Shown: piece by piece, positions 20,013 to 28,295 of the stretch
How positions within the stretch are numbered: the first letter of the stretch is position 1
Layout: each line of letters opens with the position of its first letter
Origin: Rhizobium sp. L51/94
GTDB lineage: Bacteria; Pseudomonadota; Alphaproteobacteria; Rhizobiales; Rhizobiaceae
Assembly: GCF_019355555.1 (NCBI RefSeq)
Contig: NZ_CP072141.1
Location: 706,001 to 770,000 of the forward strand
Length of the DNA stretch: 64,000 bases
Reading direction: 5' to 3'
The notes under the pieces: generated by a model
Database searches by the model: none
Told to the model about the DNA's origin: nothing
The model's input: the letters and a program-made list of their open reading frames with translations, nothing else
Translations under genes and position numbers: made by a program

Positions 20013-21284
20013 ATGTACTATCATCTCTACGAACTGAACCATGCGGTCATGGCGCCATTCCGGGCTGCTGCTGGCATGATGCGCCAGGCTTACGATAATC
20101 CGCTCAATCCCATGGCCGAAACCGCGTTCGGCAGGACGATATCTGCCAGTCTCGAGGTCTTCGAGCGCAGCACGCGGCGTTACGGAAAGCCCGAGTTCGG
20201 GCTGGTGCAGACAGTCATCGACGACAAGCCCGTGGTCGTCACCGAGGCTGTCGTCTGGCAGAAGCCGTTCTGTCGTTTGCTCCATTTCGAAAGGGACCTG
20301 CCAGTCCCCCGTCCGTCCGATCCGCGGATCCTGATCGTGGCGCCGATGTCCGGCCATTACGCGACGTTGCTGCGCGGTACGGTGGAGGCGCTGTTGCCCG
20401 GCGCCGATGTCTATATCACCGACTGGACCGATGCCCGGATGATACCCGTCGAAGAGGGCGACTTCGATCTCGACGACTACATCGACTATATCGTCGCCAT
20501 GCTGCATCACCTCGGGCAGGATACCCATGTGGTGGCCGTCTGTCAGCCATCCGTGCCGGTGCTCGCTGCAGCCGCCCTTATGGAAGAGGCTGGCGATCCG
20601 CTGTCGCCCGCGTCCATGACGCTGATGGGCGGCCCGATCGATACGCGCATCAATCCGACCGGTGTCAACAAGCTCGCCATGGACAAGCCCATCGAGTGGT
20701 TTGCCGATAATGTGGTGATGAACGTTCCGTGGCCGCTGCCGGGTTTTGGGCGGTCGGTGTATCCGGGCTTCCTGCAGCTTTCTGGCTTCATGTCGATGAA
20801 CCTCGACCGGCACGTCATTGCCCAGAAGGATTTCTTCATGCACCTCGTCAAGAACGACGGGGAGCCCGAAAAGCATCGCGAGTTTTATGACGAGTATCTG
20901 GCGGTCATGGACTTGACCTCGCAGTTCTACCTGCAGACGGTCGAGCAGGTGTTCATGAAACACGCCTTGCCGAAGGGCGAGTTGCACCATCGTGGTCACC
21001 GCGTCGATCCATCTGCGATCCGCAAGGTGGCGCTCCTGACGGTGGAAGGCGAAAACGACGATATCTCCGGCGTCGGCCAGACCAAGGCGGCGCAGACGAT
21101 CTGCAGCAACATCCCCGACGCAATGCGGATGCATTATTTGCAGCCAGATGTCGGTCACTACGGTGTCTTCAATGGCTCTCGCTTCCGCCGCGAAATAGCG
21201 CCGCGCATCCTGGCTTTTGCCAGGGCCCACTCGAGAACTGCCGATGTCCCGAAGCGGAAGGCCAAGGGCTCAAGAACGGCCTAG
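20013..21284 (+). CDS. phaZ: Intracellular polyhydroxyalkanoate (PHB) depolymerase, PhaZ type
   Basis: Mobilises stored polyhydroxybutyrate granules in the cytoplasm. It has 423 aa from the chosen start. The family N-terminus MYYHLYELNHAVMAPFR is intact; the alpha/beta-hydrolase core has VAPMSGHYATLLRGT, YITDWTDAR and HVVAVCQPSVPVLAA, where the nucleophile position is Cys (about residue 177) as in Ralstonia PhaZa1, with LTVEGENDDISG and DVGHYGVFNG supplying Asp and His. In-frame starts upstream (19917, 20004) exist; 20013 fits the family start and lies about 11 bp after AAAAGG. Long C-terminal basic tail. No phaC or phasin gene is nearby. Confidence 0.93.
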   Translation: MYYHLYELNHAVMAPFRAAAGMMRQAYDNPLNPMAETAFGRTISASLEVFERSTRRYGKPEFGLVQTVIDDKPVVVTEAVVWQKPFCRLLHFERDLPVPRPSDPRILIVAPMSGHYATLLRGTVEALLPGADVYITDWTDARMIPVEEGDFDLDDYIDYIVAMLHHLGQDTHVVAVCQPSVPVLAAAALMEEAGDPLSPASMTLMGGPIDTRINPTGVNKLAMDKPIEWFADNVVMNVPWPLPGFGRSVYPGFLQLSGFMSMNLDRHVIAQKDFFMHLVKNDGEPEKHREFYDEYLAVMDLTSQFYLQTVEQVFMKHALPKGELHHRGHRVDPSAIRKVALLTVEGENDDISGVGQTKAAQTICSNIPDAMRMHYLQPDVGHYGVFNGSRFRREIAPRILAFARAHSRTADVPKRKAKGSRTA

Positions 21285-21426
21285 GCGCGAAAAACGGGAT
21301 TTTCGATCCGGAATGAAGAGTATTTGCGATTTTAAAGCACTTCCTTATTGAAGCCGGAGCCCGTTATTCCCACATCGATTTGAGCGGCTCCGGCATTCAG
21401 CCGGCCGCCTTACGAGGTATCTCACG

Positions 21427-21861
21427 ATGAATCAGTCAGCATTGATTCGGCCGGAGTGGACCCCGGCGACCATCGCGCTCATGGTTCTGGGCTTCGTGGT
21501 TTTCTGGCCGCTTGGTCTTGCTATGCTCGCATACATCCTCTTCGGCGATCGCCTGAGAGGCTTCAAACGGGACGTCAACCAGGCAGCCGATGGCATGTTC
21601 AGCGGTTTCCGCCGCAACGGCCGTCGTTACCGTCAGCAGTTCAACAGCGAGAACGTCGCTTTTGACGACTGGCGCCAGGCAGAACTCGACCGCCTGGATC
21701 AGGAGCGCCGCAGGCTCGACGAGACCCGCGCCGACTTCGACAACTACGTGCGGGAATTGCGCCGCGCCAAGGACCAGGAAGAGTTCGACCGTTTCATGCG
21801 TGACCGCACAGCGGCGCGACGCACGGATCAGGGCTCCGGGCAGGAGTTCAGAACCTCCTGA
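21427..21861 (+). CDS. DUF2852 family small membrane protein
   Basis: Uncharacterised protein of 144 aa, recognised as the DUF2852 family found mainly in Rhizobiales. One hydrophobic segment TIALMVLGFVVFWPLGLAML (about residues 16-35) is followed by a short hinge and a long charged helix likely to form a coiled coil (DDWRQAELDRLDQERRRLDE onward), ending in a Gln/Gly tail. This is the look of a membrane-anchored cytoplasmic coiled coil. A clean hairpin terminator follows at once, so it is probably monocistronic. The ATG at 21427 is preceded by a weak GAGGTATCTCACG. Confidence 0.85.
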   Translation: MNQSALIRPEWTPATIALMVLGFVVFWPLGLAMLAYILFGDRLRGFKRDVNQAADGMFSGFRRNGRRYRQQFNSENVAFDDWRQAELDRLDQERRRLDETRADFDNYVRELRRAKDQEEFDRFMRDRTAARRTDQGSGQEFRTS

Positions 21862-21872
21862 CGCATTCGACA

Positions 21873-21900
21873 GCCGGCATCGCGAGATGCCGGTTTTTCT
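21873..21900 (+). terminator. Intrinsic terminator after DUF2852
   Basis: CCGGCATC (21874-21881), loop GCGA, GATGCCGG (21886-21893), then TTTTTCTTT. A textbook rho-independent terminator. Confidence 0.92.
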
Positions 21901-21937
21901 TTGCAAGACACTGCAGCGAATCATATAAACCGGATCG

Positions 21938-22699
21938 ATGTTTCCGCTTCTTTCAAAAGTCCGCAAGACTGCCCGGACGCCGCCTGTTCCGGAGGTGAGG
22001 ACGCTCGATCTCGCCGGACGTCAGATGCCGCTGACGATCCGCAAGCACGAGCGCGCCACCCGTATTACCCTGCGCATAGAACCCGGCGGCCGGGCCCTGA
22101 AGATGACCGTGCCGCACGGCGTGCCGTCGCGAGAGATCAATGCCTTTCTCGACCGCCACCAGGGCTGGCTCATCACCAAGTTGTCGAAGTTCGAGCCTGA
22201 TGCGAAGCTGCGCGATGGCAGCGAGATCCTGATCCGTGGAGTGCCCCACCAGGTTGAGCATTCAGGCAGCCTGCGTGGCATCACCGAAATCCTCGAACTG
22301 GACGGCGAGCGCATCCTGCGTGTCAGCGGAATGCCGGAGCATGCCGGGCGGCGCATTGCAGCCTTCCTGAAGAAGGAAGCGCGCGCCGATCTGGAGCGCC
22401 TGGTGAAACTGCACGCCAGCACCATCCGCGCGGAGGTTGCTTCGATCACCATGAAGGATACGCGCAGCCGCTGGGGCTCCTGTTCGTCGCAGGGCAATCT
22501 CAGCTTTTCTTGGCGGATACTGATGGCACCGCCCGAAGTTATCGACTATCTGGCTGCCCACGAGGTGGCGCACCTGAAGGAAATGAACCACGGCCCCCGC
22601 TTCTGGGCGCTGTGCAAAAAGCTTTGCCCACACATGGAAGAAGCAAAAGCCTGGCTGAAGCGGCATGGCACCCACCTTCATGCCATCGATTTCGGCTAG
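21938..22699 (+). CDS. YgjP-type metal-dependent hydrolase (M48/DUF45 family)
   Basis: Predicted zinc metalloprotein of the YgjP (DUF45/SprT-like) family; some members have been linked to UTP pyrophosphatase activity, most are uncharacterised. It has 253 aa. The family N-terminal part (KHERATRITLRIEPGG) leads to the hallmark DTRSRWGSCSSQGNLSFSWR and the zinc site VAAHEVAHLKEMNHGPRFW-like segment (HExxH plus a third His five residues on; sequence here AAHEVAHLKEMNHGPRFW). The start ATG at 21938 has only a weak GG before it; the preceding gene ends in a terminator, so this gene needs its own promoter. trpF follows by about 75 bp. Confidence 0.9.
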   Translation: MFPLLSKVRKTARTPPVPEVRTLDLAGRQMPLTIRKHERATRITLRIEPGGRALKMTVPHGVPSREINAFLDRHQGWLITKLSKFEPDAKLRDGSEILIRGVPHQVEHSGSLRGITEILELDGERILRVSGMPEHAGRRIAAFLKKEARADLERLVKLHASTIRAEVASITMKDTRSRWGSCSSQGNLSFSWRILMAPPEVIDYLAAHEVAHLKEMNHGPRFWALCKKLCPHMEEAKAWLKRHGTHLHAIDFG

Positions 22700-22774
22700 C
22701 GCGGCAGGCTCTGAAATCCAGCAACTGTCGCGAATGGGCTCGACTCTTTTGCCATTTCGTGTCACTTGCCTGCC

Positions 22775-23443
22775 ATGAAACCCGATATCAAGATTTGCGG
22801 ATTGAAGACGGCCGAGACGGTCGATCGCGCTGTCGCGCGCGGCGCCACACACATCGGTTTCATCTTCTTTGAAAAAAGCCCGCGCTACATCGATCCCGAT
22901 CTTGCAGGCGTGCTTGCTGACCGCGTTCGTGGCAAGGCCCTCATCGTCGCCGTGGTGGTCGATCCGGACAATGACGATCTCGATGAGATTATGAACCTGG
23001 TTCGGCCCGACGTGCTGCAATTGCATGGCCATGAAAGTCCGGAGCGGGTTCTGACCATCAAGGCCCTCTACGACGTGCTTGTCATGAAGGCCTTTTCCGT
23101 GCGGGATGCCGAGGACCTCAGGCGTGTGGAGGCCTACATCGGCATCGCAGATCGCTTCCTGTTCGATGCCAAGGCACCCAAAGGTTCGGAACTGCCCGGC
23201 GGAAACGGCGTTGCTTTCGACTGGAGCCTGATGGCGTGGCTTGACGGCCGCGTCGACTACATGCTTTCGGGAGGCCTCAACAAAGACAACGTCGCCCTTG
23301 CGCTCGCCTCCACCAAGGCCTCGGGTATCGATATATCGTCCGGTGTGGAAAGTGCGCCGGGCGTCAAGGATCTGACCATGATCGACGAATTTTTCGACGC
23401 GGTTGCCTCGGCTCGCATGCCGGCAACAGCCTCAGGGAGTTGA
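22775..23443 (+). CDS. trpF: TrpF, phosphoribosylanthranilate isomerase
   Basis: Third committed enzyme of tryptophan synthesis: Amadori rearrangement of phosphoribosylanthranilate. It has 222 aa in a TIM barrel. The catalytic Cys lies in [13 protein letters not shown] near the N-terminus; [11 protein letters not shown] and [11 protein letters not shown] are phosphate/substrate loops, with Asp in LFDAKAP and [11 protein letters not shown] near the end. The ATG at 22775 is preferred over a TTG at 22766. trpB starts 2 bp beyond the stop, and trpA one base beyond trpB, so trpFBA is a compact unit; as in other rhizobia the anthranilate synthase and trpDC genes are not here. Confidence 0.97.
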   Translation: MKPDIKICGLKTAETVDRAVARGATHIGFIFFEKSPRYIDPDLAGVLADRVRGKALIVAVVVDPDNDDLDEIMNLVRPDVLQLHGHESPERVLTIKALYDVLVMKAFSVRDAEDLRRVEAYIGIADRFLFDAKAPKGSELPGGNGVAFDWSLMAWLDGRVDYMLSGGLNKDNVALALASTKASGIDISSGVESAPGVKDLTMIDEFFDAVASARMPATASGS

Positions 23444-23445
23444 CA

Positions 23446-24666
23446 GTGAACGAGACGCCAAACGTAAATTCCTTCCGCGCCGGGCCAGACGAAGATGGCC
23501 GCTTCGGTATCTTCGGTGGACGATTCGTCGCAGAGACGCTGATGCCGCTGATCCTCGCCCTGCAGGCCGAGTGGGAAAATGCCAAGACCGATCCGACCTT
23601 CAAGGCCGAGCTCGATTATCTCAACACCCACTATATCGGTCGCCCAAGCCCGTTGTATTTCGCCGAGCGGCTCACAGCCGAGCTTGGCGGCGCGAAGATC
23701 TATTTCAAGCGCGACGAACTCAACCACACCGGATCGCACAAGATCAACAATTGCATCGGGCAGATCCTGCTCGCCAAGCGCATGGGCAAGACCCGCATCA
23801 TCGCAGAAACCGGCGCCGGCCAGCATGGCGTGGCTTCGGCTACCGTTGCTGCTCGCTTCGGGTTGCCCTGCGTTGTCTACATGGGCGCAACCGATGTCGA
23901 GCGCCAGGCGCCGAACGTGTTCCGTATGAAGCTGCTCGGTGCCGAGGTCGTTCCCGTCACATCCGGCCACGGTACCCTGAAAGATGCCATGAACGAGGCG
24001 CTGCGCGACTGGGTCACCAACGTCGACGACACCTACTATATGATTGGAACTGCGGCCGGACCGCACCCCTATCCGGAAATGGTTCGCGATTTCCAGTCTG
24101 TGATGGGCCGCGAAGCCAAGGAACAGATGATGGCCGCAGAAGGCCGCCTGCCGGACATGCTGGTGGCAGCAGTCGGCGGTGGCTCCAATGCGATCGGCCT
24201 GTTCCATCCGTTCCTCGATGACAAGAGCGTCCAGATCGTCGGCGTCGAAGCCGGCGGCAAGGGCCTGGAGGGCGAGGAGCACTGTGCGTCGTTGACGGTC
24301 GGTTCCCCGGGCGTGCTGCATGGCAACCGCACCTACCTGCTGCAGGACAGGGACGGGCAAATAAAGGAAGGCCACTCGATCTCCGCCGGCCTTGACTATC
24401 CCGGCATCGGCCCGGAGCATTCATGGCTGAAGGATATGGGCCGCGTCGAATACGTGCCGATCATGGACACCGAGGCTCTGGCAGCCTTCCAGATGCTGAC
24501 TCGCCTCGAAGGTATCATCCCGGCACTCGAGCCTGCCCATGCGCTGGCCGAAGTCATCAAGCGTGCGCCGAAGATGGATAAGGACCAGATCATCGTGATG
24601 AACCTCTGTGGCCGAGGCGACAAGGATATCTTCACCGTTGGCAAAATTCTCGGCGTGGAGCTCTGA
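23446..24666 (+). CDS. trpB: TrpB, tryptophan synthase beta subunit
   Basis: PLP enzyme joining indole and serine to tryptophan. It has 406 aa. The start GTG at 23446 is chosen, with TCAGGGA 9 bp upstream; a TTG at 23440 overlapping the trpF stop is possible but too near that site. Key motifs: [13 protein letters not shown], the PLP lysine in [29 protein letters not shown], and the glycine-rich [11 protein letters not shown] phosphate loop. [19 protein letters not shown] and NLCGRGDKD close the fold. It couples with trpA, whose start is one base after its stop. Confidence 0.97.
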   Translation: MNETPNVNSFRAGPDEDGRFGIFGGRFVAETLMPLILALQAEWENAKTDPTFKAELDYLNTHYIGRPSPLYFAERLTAELGGAKIYFKRDELNHTGSHKINNCIGQILLAKRMGKTRIIAETGAGQHGVASATVAARFGLPCVVYMGATDVERQAPNVFRMKLLGAEVVPVTSGHGTLKDAMNEALRDWVTNVDDTYYMIGTAAGPHPYPEMVRDFQSVMGREAKEQMMAAEGRLPDMLVAAVGGGSNAIGLFHPFLDDKSVQIVGVEAGGKGLEGEEHCASLTVGSPGVLHGNRTYLLQDRDGQIKEGHSISAGLDYPGIGPEHSWLKDMGRVEYVPIMDTEALAAFQMLTRLEGIIPALEPAHALAEVIKRAPKMDKDQIIVMNLCGRGDKDIFTVGKILGVEL

Positions 24667-24667
24667 C

Positions 24668-25507
24668 ATGACCGCACGGATGGACAAACGCTTCGCCGAC
24701 CTGAAGACCGAGGGTCGCCCAGCGCTGGTTACCTATTTCATGGCTGGCGACCCAGATTACGAAACGTCGCTCGGCATCATGAGGGCGCTGCCGGAAGCAG
24801 GCTCCGACATCATCGAGCTCGGCATGCCTTTCTCGGACCCGATGGCCGATGGTCCGGCAATCCAGATGGCCGGTCAGCGGGCGCTGAAGGCAGGCCAGAC
24901 GCTGAAGAAGACGCTGCAGCTTGCCGCCGATTTCCGTAAATCCGATGACGCCACGCCGATCGTACTGATGGGCTACTACAACCCGATCTATATTTACGGC
25001 GTCGAGAAATTTCTCGATGACGCGCTGGCATCCGGCATCGACGGCCTGATCGTCGTCGACCTACCGCCGGAAATGGATGACGAGCTCTGCATCCCGGCTA
25101 TCCGCAAGGGCGTTAATTTCATCCGTCTGGCAACACCGACGACGGACGACAAGCGCCTGCCGATGGTGCTTCGCAATACTTCGGGCTTCGTCTACTACGT
25201 ATCCATGAACGGCATCACCGGCTCGGCTATGGCCGATCCGTCACTTGTCTCGGCTGCCGTCCGCCGTATCAAGAGCCATACCGACCTGCCTGTTTGCGTC
25301 GGCTTCGGCGTCAAGACGGCCGAGCATGCGCGGGTCATCGGTGCGGCTGCCGATGGCGTCGTCGTCGGCACTGCGATCGTCAATCAGGTTGCGAATTCGC
25401 TGACCGCGGATGGCAAGGCGACTGCCGATACCGTGCAGGCGGTGGCAACCCTTGTTCGTGGTCTTTCAACCGGAACCCGCTCGGCGCGCCTTGTTGCCGC
25501 CGAATAG
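24668..25507 (+). CDS. trpA: TrpA, tryptophan synthase alpha subunit
   Basis: Cleaves indole-3-glycerol phosphate and channels indole to TrpB. It has 279 aa. Catalytic Glu is in [17 protein letters not shown] and catalytic Asp follows in [25 protein letters not shown] and [11 protein letters not shown] form the phosphate-binding side. The ATG at 24668 starts one base after the trpB stop; longer open frame upstream overlaps trpB and is not used. accD lies 48 bp downstream with its own ribosome-binding site, and the order trpB-trpA-accD-folC is shared by many alphaproteobacteria. Confidence 0.97.
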   Translation: MTARMDKRFADLKTEGRPALVTYFMAGDPDYETSLGIMRALPEAGSDIIELGMPFSDPMADGPAIQMAGQRALKAGQTLKKTLQLAADFRKSDDATPIVLMGYYNPIYIYGVEKFLDDALASGIDGLIVVDLPPEMDDELCIPAIRKGVNFIRLATPTTDDKRLPMVLRNTSGFVYYVSMNGITGSAMADPSLVSAAVRRIKSHTDLPVCVGFGVKTAEHARVIGAAADGVVVGTAIVNQVANSLTADGKATADTVQAVATLVRGLSTGTRSARLVAAE

Positions 25508-25555
25508 TTCCCCCACATTGGCCTTGGTCAATTCAGTCATTCAGGAGATCTCGAT

Positions 25556-26464
25556 TTGAACTGGATCACGAATTACGTTCGCCCGCGGATCAATTCCATG
25601 CTGGGCCGTCGCGATGATATCGCCGAAAATCTCTGGATCAAATGCCCGGAAACCGGAGAAATGGTCTTCCACAAGGATCTGGAAGACAACAAGTGGGTCA
25701 TTCCTGCTTCCGGCTTCCACATGAAGATGCCGGCAAAGGCCCGCCTGATCGATCTGTTCGACAATGGCGAGTACGAGGCCCTGGTGCAGCCGAAGGTCGC
25801 CCAGGATCCGCTGAAGTTCCGTGATTCGAAGAAATACAGCGACCGTCTGAAAGACAGCCGCGTCAAGACCGAGCAGGAAGACACGATTCTCGCCGGGGTC
25901 GGCAAGCTGCAGGGACTGAAGATCGTTGCCGTCGTGCACGAGTTCAACTTCATGGGCGGATCGCTCGGTCTCGCTGCCGGCGAGGCGATCGTCAAGGCAT
26001 TCGAGCGCGCTATTGCCGAGAAATGCCCGCTGGTGATGTTCCCGGCTTCGGGTGGTGCCCGCATGCAGGAAGGCATCCTATCGCTGATGCAGCTGCCGCG
26101 CACGACGGTCGCAGTCGACCTCCTCAAGGAAGCAGGCCAGCCCTATATCGTCGTATTGACCAATCCGACGACCGGCGGCGTCACTGCCTCTTATGCGATG
26201 CTGGGAGACATTCACCTGGCCGAACCCGGTGCCGAAATCTGCTTCGCCGGCAAGCGCGTCATCGAACAGACGATCCGCGAAAAGCTGCCGGAAGGCTTTC
26301 AGACGTCGGAATATCTGCTCGAACACGGCATGGTCGACATGGTCATTAAGCGTCATGATATCCCGGATATGCTGGCACGACTGTTGAAGATCCTGACCAA
26401 GCAGCCGGCGACCGCCTCGCTTGAACCGAGCGAGATCGTGCTGCCGATGGCTGTCGGCGCCTGA
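25556..26464 (+). CDS. accD: AccD, acetyl-CoA carboxylase carboxyltransferase beta subunit (no zinc-finger cysteines)
   Basis: With AccA transfers CO2 from biotin to acetyl-CoA, the first step of fatty acid synthesis. It has 302 aa; start TTG at 25556 behind CAGGAGATC. Carboxyltransferase motifs are intact: [39 protein letters not shown] and [14 protein letters not shown]. The N-terminal region that is a Cys4 zinc ribbon in E. coli here reads [11 protein letters not shown] then [11 protein letters not shown]: only the first Cys (residue 30) remains and the other three are Thr, Ile and Ser. This is seen in other Rhizobiales AccD proteins, so it is lineage-wide and not a broken gene. Confidence 0.96.
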   Translation: MNWITNYVRPRINSMLGRRDDIAENLWIKCPETGEMVFHKDLEDNKWVIPASGFHMKMPAKARLIDLFDNGEYEALVQPKVAQDPLKFRDSKKYSDRLKDSRVKTEQEDTILAGVGKLQGLKIVAVVHEFNFMGGSLGLAAGEAIVKAFERAIAEKCPLVMFPASGGARMQEGILSLMQLPRTTVAVDLLKEAGQPYIVVLTNPTTGGVTASYAMLGDIHLAEPGAEICFAGKRVIEQTIREKLPEGFQTSEYLLEHGMVDMVIKRHDIPDMLARLLKILTKQPATASLEPSEIVLPMAVGA

Positions 26465-26495
26465 GTCGACGAAGACCGAAAAGCGGAGGTGCGGA

Positions 26496-27848
26496 ATGGG
26501 CTCCATAGATCACTCCACCAAGAGCCAGGCCGAACAGGTGATCGACGAGCTCCTGGGCCTGCACCCCAAGGGCTTCGACCTTTCGCTCGACCGCATCACG
26601 CGGCTGCTTGAGCTTCTCGGCAACCCGCAGACCAAACTGCCGCCGGTGATCCATGTCGCCGGCACCAACGGCAAGGGCTCCGTTACAGCGTTCTGCCGGG
26701 CGCTGCTCGAAGCGGGCGGCAAAAGCGTTCATGTCCATACGTCACCGCATCTGGTAAACTGGCATGAACGCTATCGCATCGGCGTCAAGGGCGGTCGAGG
26801 ACAGCTCGTCGACGACGCCGTCTTTGCCGATGCACTGCGCCGCGTCGCTGATGCCAATGCCGGCCAGAAGATCACCGTCTTTGAAATCCTGACCGCAGTC
26901 ACCTTCCTGCTGTTCTCGGAACAGCCCGCCGATGCGGCGATCATCGAGGTCGGTCTCGGAGGCCGCTTCGATGCGACCAACGTTATCTCCGACCCCGCCG
27001 TGTCCGTCATCATGCCGATCTCGCTGGATCATCAGCCTTATCTCGGCGACCGCGTCGAGTTGATTGCCGCTGAGAAGGCGGGGATCATGAAGCGCGGGCT
27101 TCCGGTCGTCATCGGCCACCAGCAATATGATGCTGCGCTAGAGGTCTTGACGACGACGGCCGAGAGGCTGCATTGCCCGACGGCAGTATTCGGCCAGGAC
27201 TTTTCGGCCCATGAGGAATACGGACGGCTGGTCTACCAGGACGAGTTCGGCCTTGCCGATTTATCGCTGCCACGTCTGCCGGGACGCCACCAGCACGCTA
27301 ACGCTGCTGCCGCCATCCGTGCCGTCAAGGCCGCCGGCTTCATCGTCACTGACGCCATGATGGAAAAGGCGATGACTACGGTCGAATGGCCCGGCCGACT
27401 GCAGCGCCTGACTGAAGGCAAGCTCTTCACTCGCGCGCCGAAGGGTGCCGAAATCTGGGTGGACGGAGGGCATAATCCGGGTGCTGGCGAGGTGATTGCC
27501 GAGGCGATGGCCGGCTTCGAGGAGCGTCAGGCCCGACCGCTGTTCCTGATCACAGGCATGATCAACACCAAGGATCCGATAGGTTACTTCAAGGCGTTTG
27601 CGGGTTTGGCGGAGAAAGTGTTCTGCGTGCCGATCGCCCATAGCGATGCGATGATCGATCCCGTCGTTCTCAGCCATGCGGCCTATGATGCCGGACTGGT
27701 CGCCGAGCCGATGTCGTCGGTCGGCGATGCGCTCGACGCAATCATGCGTGCTATGTCCCCGGATACCCTGCCCCCTCGCATCCTGATGGGCGGCTCGCTC
27801 TATTTGGTTGGCGAGGTATTGGCCGAAAACGGAACTCCACCGCAATAA
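26496..27848 (+). CDS. folC: FolC, dihydrofolate synthase / folylpolyglutamate synthase
   Basis: Adds glutamate to dihydropteroate and then to tetrahydrofolate; folate retention and synthesis. It has 450 aa. The Mur-ligase-type P-loop VIHVAGTNGKGSVTAF is near residue 60, followed by VHTSPHLVNWHERYRI, the metal-binding VGLGGRFDATNVI and PISLDHQPYLG. The second domain has MEKAMTTVEWPGRLQ and WVDGGHNPGA. The ATG at 26496 is preceded by AAGCGGAGGT. It is last in trpF-trpB-trpA-accD-folC, separated from accD by 31 bp, and meets trxA tail-to-tail with a shared hairpin. Confidence 0.95.
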   Translation: MGSIDHSTKSQAEQVIDELLGLHPKGFDLSLDRITRLLELLGNPQTKLPPVIHVAGTNGKGSVTAFCRALLEAGGKSVHVHTSPHLVNWHERYRIGVKGGRGQLVDDAVFADALRRVADANAGQKITVFEILTAVTFLLFSEQPADAAIIEVGLGGRFDATNVISDPAVSVIMPISLDHQPYLGDRVELIAAEKAGIMKRGLPVVIGHQQYDAALEVLTTTAERLHCPTAVFGQDFSAHEEYGRLVYQDEFGLADLSLPRLPGRHQHANAAAAIRAVKAAGFIVTDAMMEKAMTTVEWPGRLQRLTEGKLFTRAPKGAEIWVDGGHNPGAGEVIAEAMAGFEERQARPLFLITGMINTKDPIGYFKAFAGLAEKVFCVPIAHSDAMIDPVVLSHAAYDAGLVAEPMSSVGDALDAIMRAMSPDTLPPRILMGGSLYLVGEVLAENGTPPQ

Positions 27849-27873
27849 AAAAACCCGGACAATGCCGGGCTTT
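27846..27873 (-). terminator. Intrinsic terminator of trxA (shared with folC tail)
   Basis: CCCGG (27854-27858) pairs with CCGGG (27865-27869), with extra A-T pairs outside. The plus-strand A run at 27847-27853 becomes a T run on the minus strand after the hairpin, so the element terminates trxA; the plus-strand CTTTC is too poor to be sure for folC. Confidence 0.8.
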
Positions 27874-27899
27874 CAACTCTGGTCGCTCTGGCGACGCAA

Positions 27900-28220
27900 T
27901 CAGGCGGCGTTGGAAATCCAGCTTGCCAGCGCAGACTTCGGTGCAGCACCAACCTTGATATCGGCAACTTCACCAGCCTTGAAGAGGGCGAGCGTCGGGA
28001 TCGAGCGGACGCCAAACTTGGCGGCGAGTTCGGGATTTTCATCGATGTTAAGCTTGGCCACCTTGACCTTGCCGGCCATCTCAACGGAAATCTCTTCGAG
28101 GCTCGGAGCAATCATCTTGCACGGGCCACACCATTCAGCCCAGAAATCAACCACGACTGGTTCTGCAGAATCTAGAACTTCCGCTTGGAAGTTCGAGTTA
28201 TCGACTTTCACGGTAGCCAT
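27900..28220 (-). CDS. trxA: TrxA, thioredoxin
   Basis: Small cytosolic dithiol reductant, supplying electrons to ribonucleotide reductase and other enzymes. It has 106 aa, standard length. The active site [13 protein letters not shown] lies at about residues 28-40, and cis-Pro in [10 protein letters not shown]. The ATG at 28220 follows GGAGCATTTTT (minus strand), a good ribosome-binding site. It is the last gene of the minus-strand run divL-tsaE/amgK-murU-addB-addA, with a 75 bp gap after addA that could hold its own promoter. Confidence 0.97.
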   Translation of the reverse strand: MATVKVDNSNFQAEVLDSAEPVVVDFWAEWCGPCKMIAPSLEEISVEMAGKVKVAKLNIDENPELAAKFGVRSIPTLALFKAGEVADIKVGAAPKSALASWISNAA

Positions 28221-28295
28221 AAAAATGCTCCTTCACCGGAATTAACTGTTGAACCACATGTGATGTTGCGGTGCCGAATTTCAAGCTTTGGTATT

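Noticed and set aside
19911..21230. 439-codon minus-strand open frame opposite phaZ
   Set aside because: Antisense shadow of phaZ, whose own frame has all catalytic motifs.
22700..22774. trp leader/attenuator before trpF
   Set aside because: The gap is only about 75 bp, with no run of Trp codons and no hairpin series.
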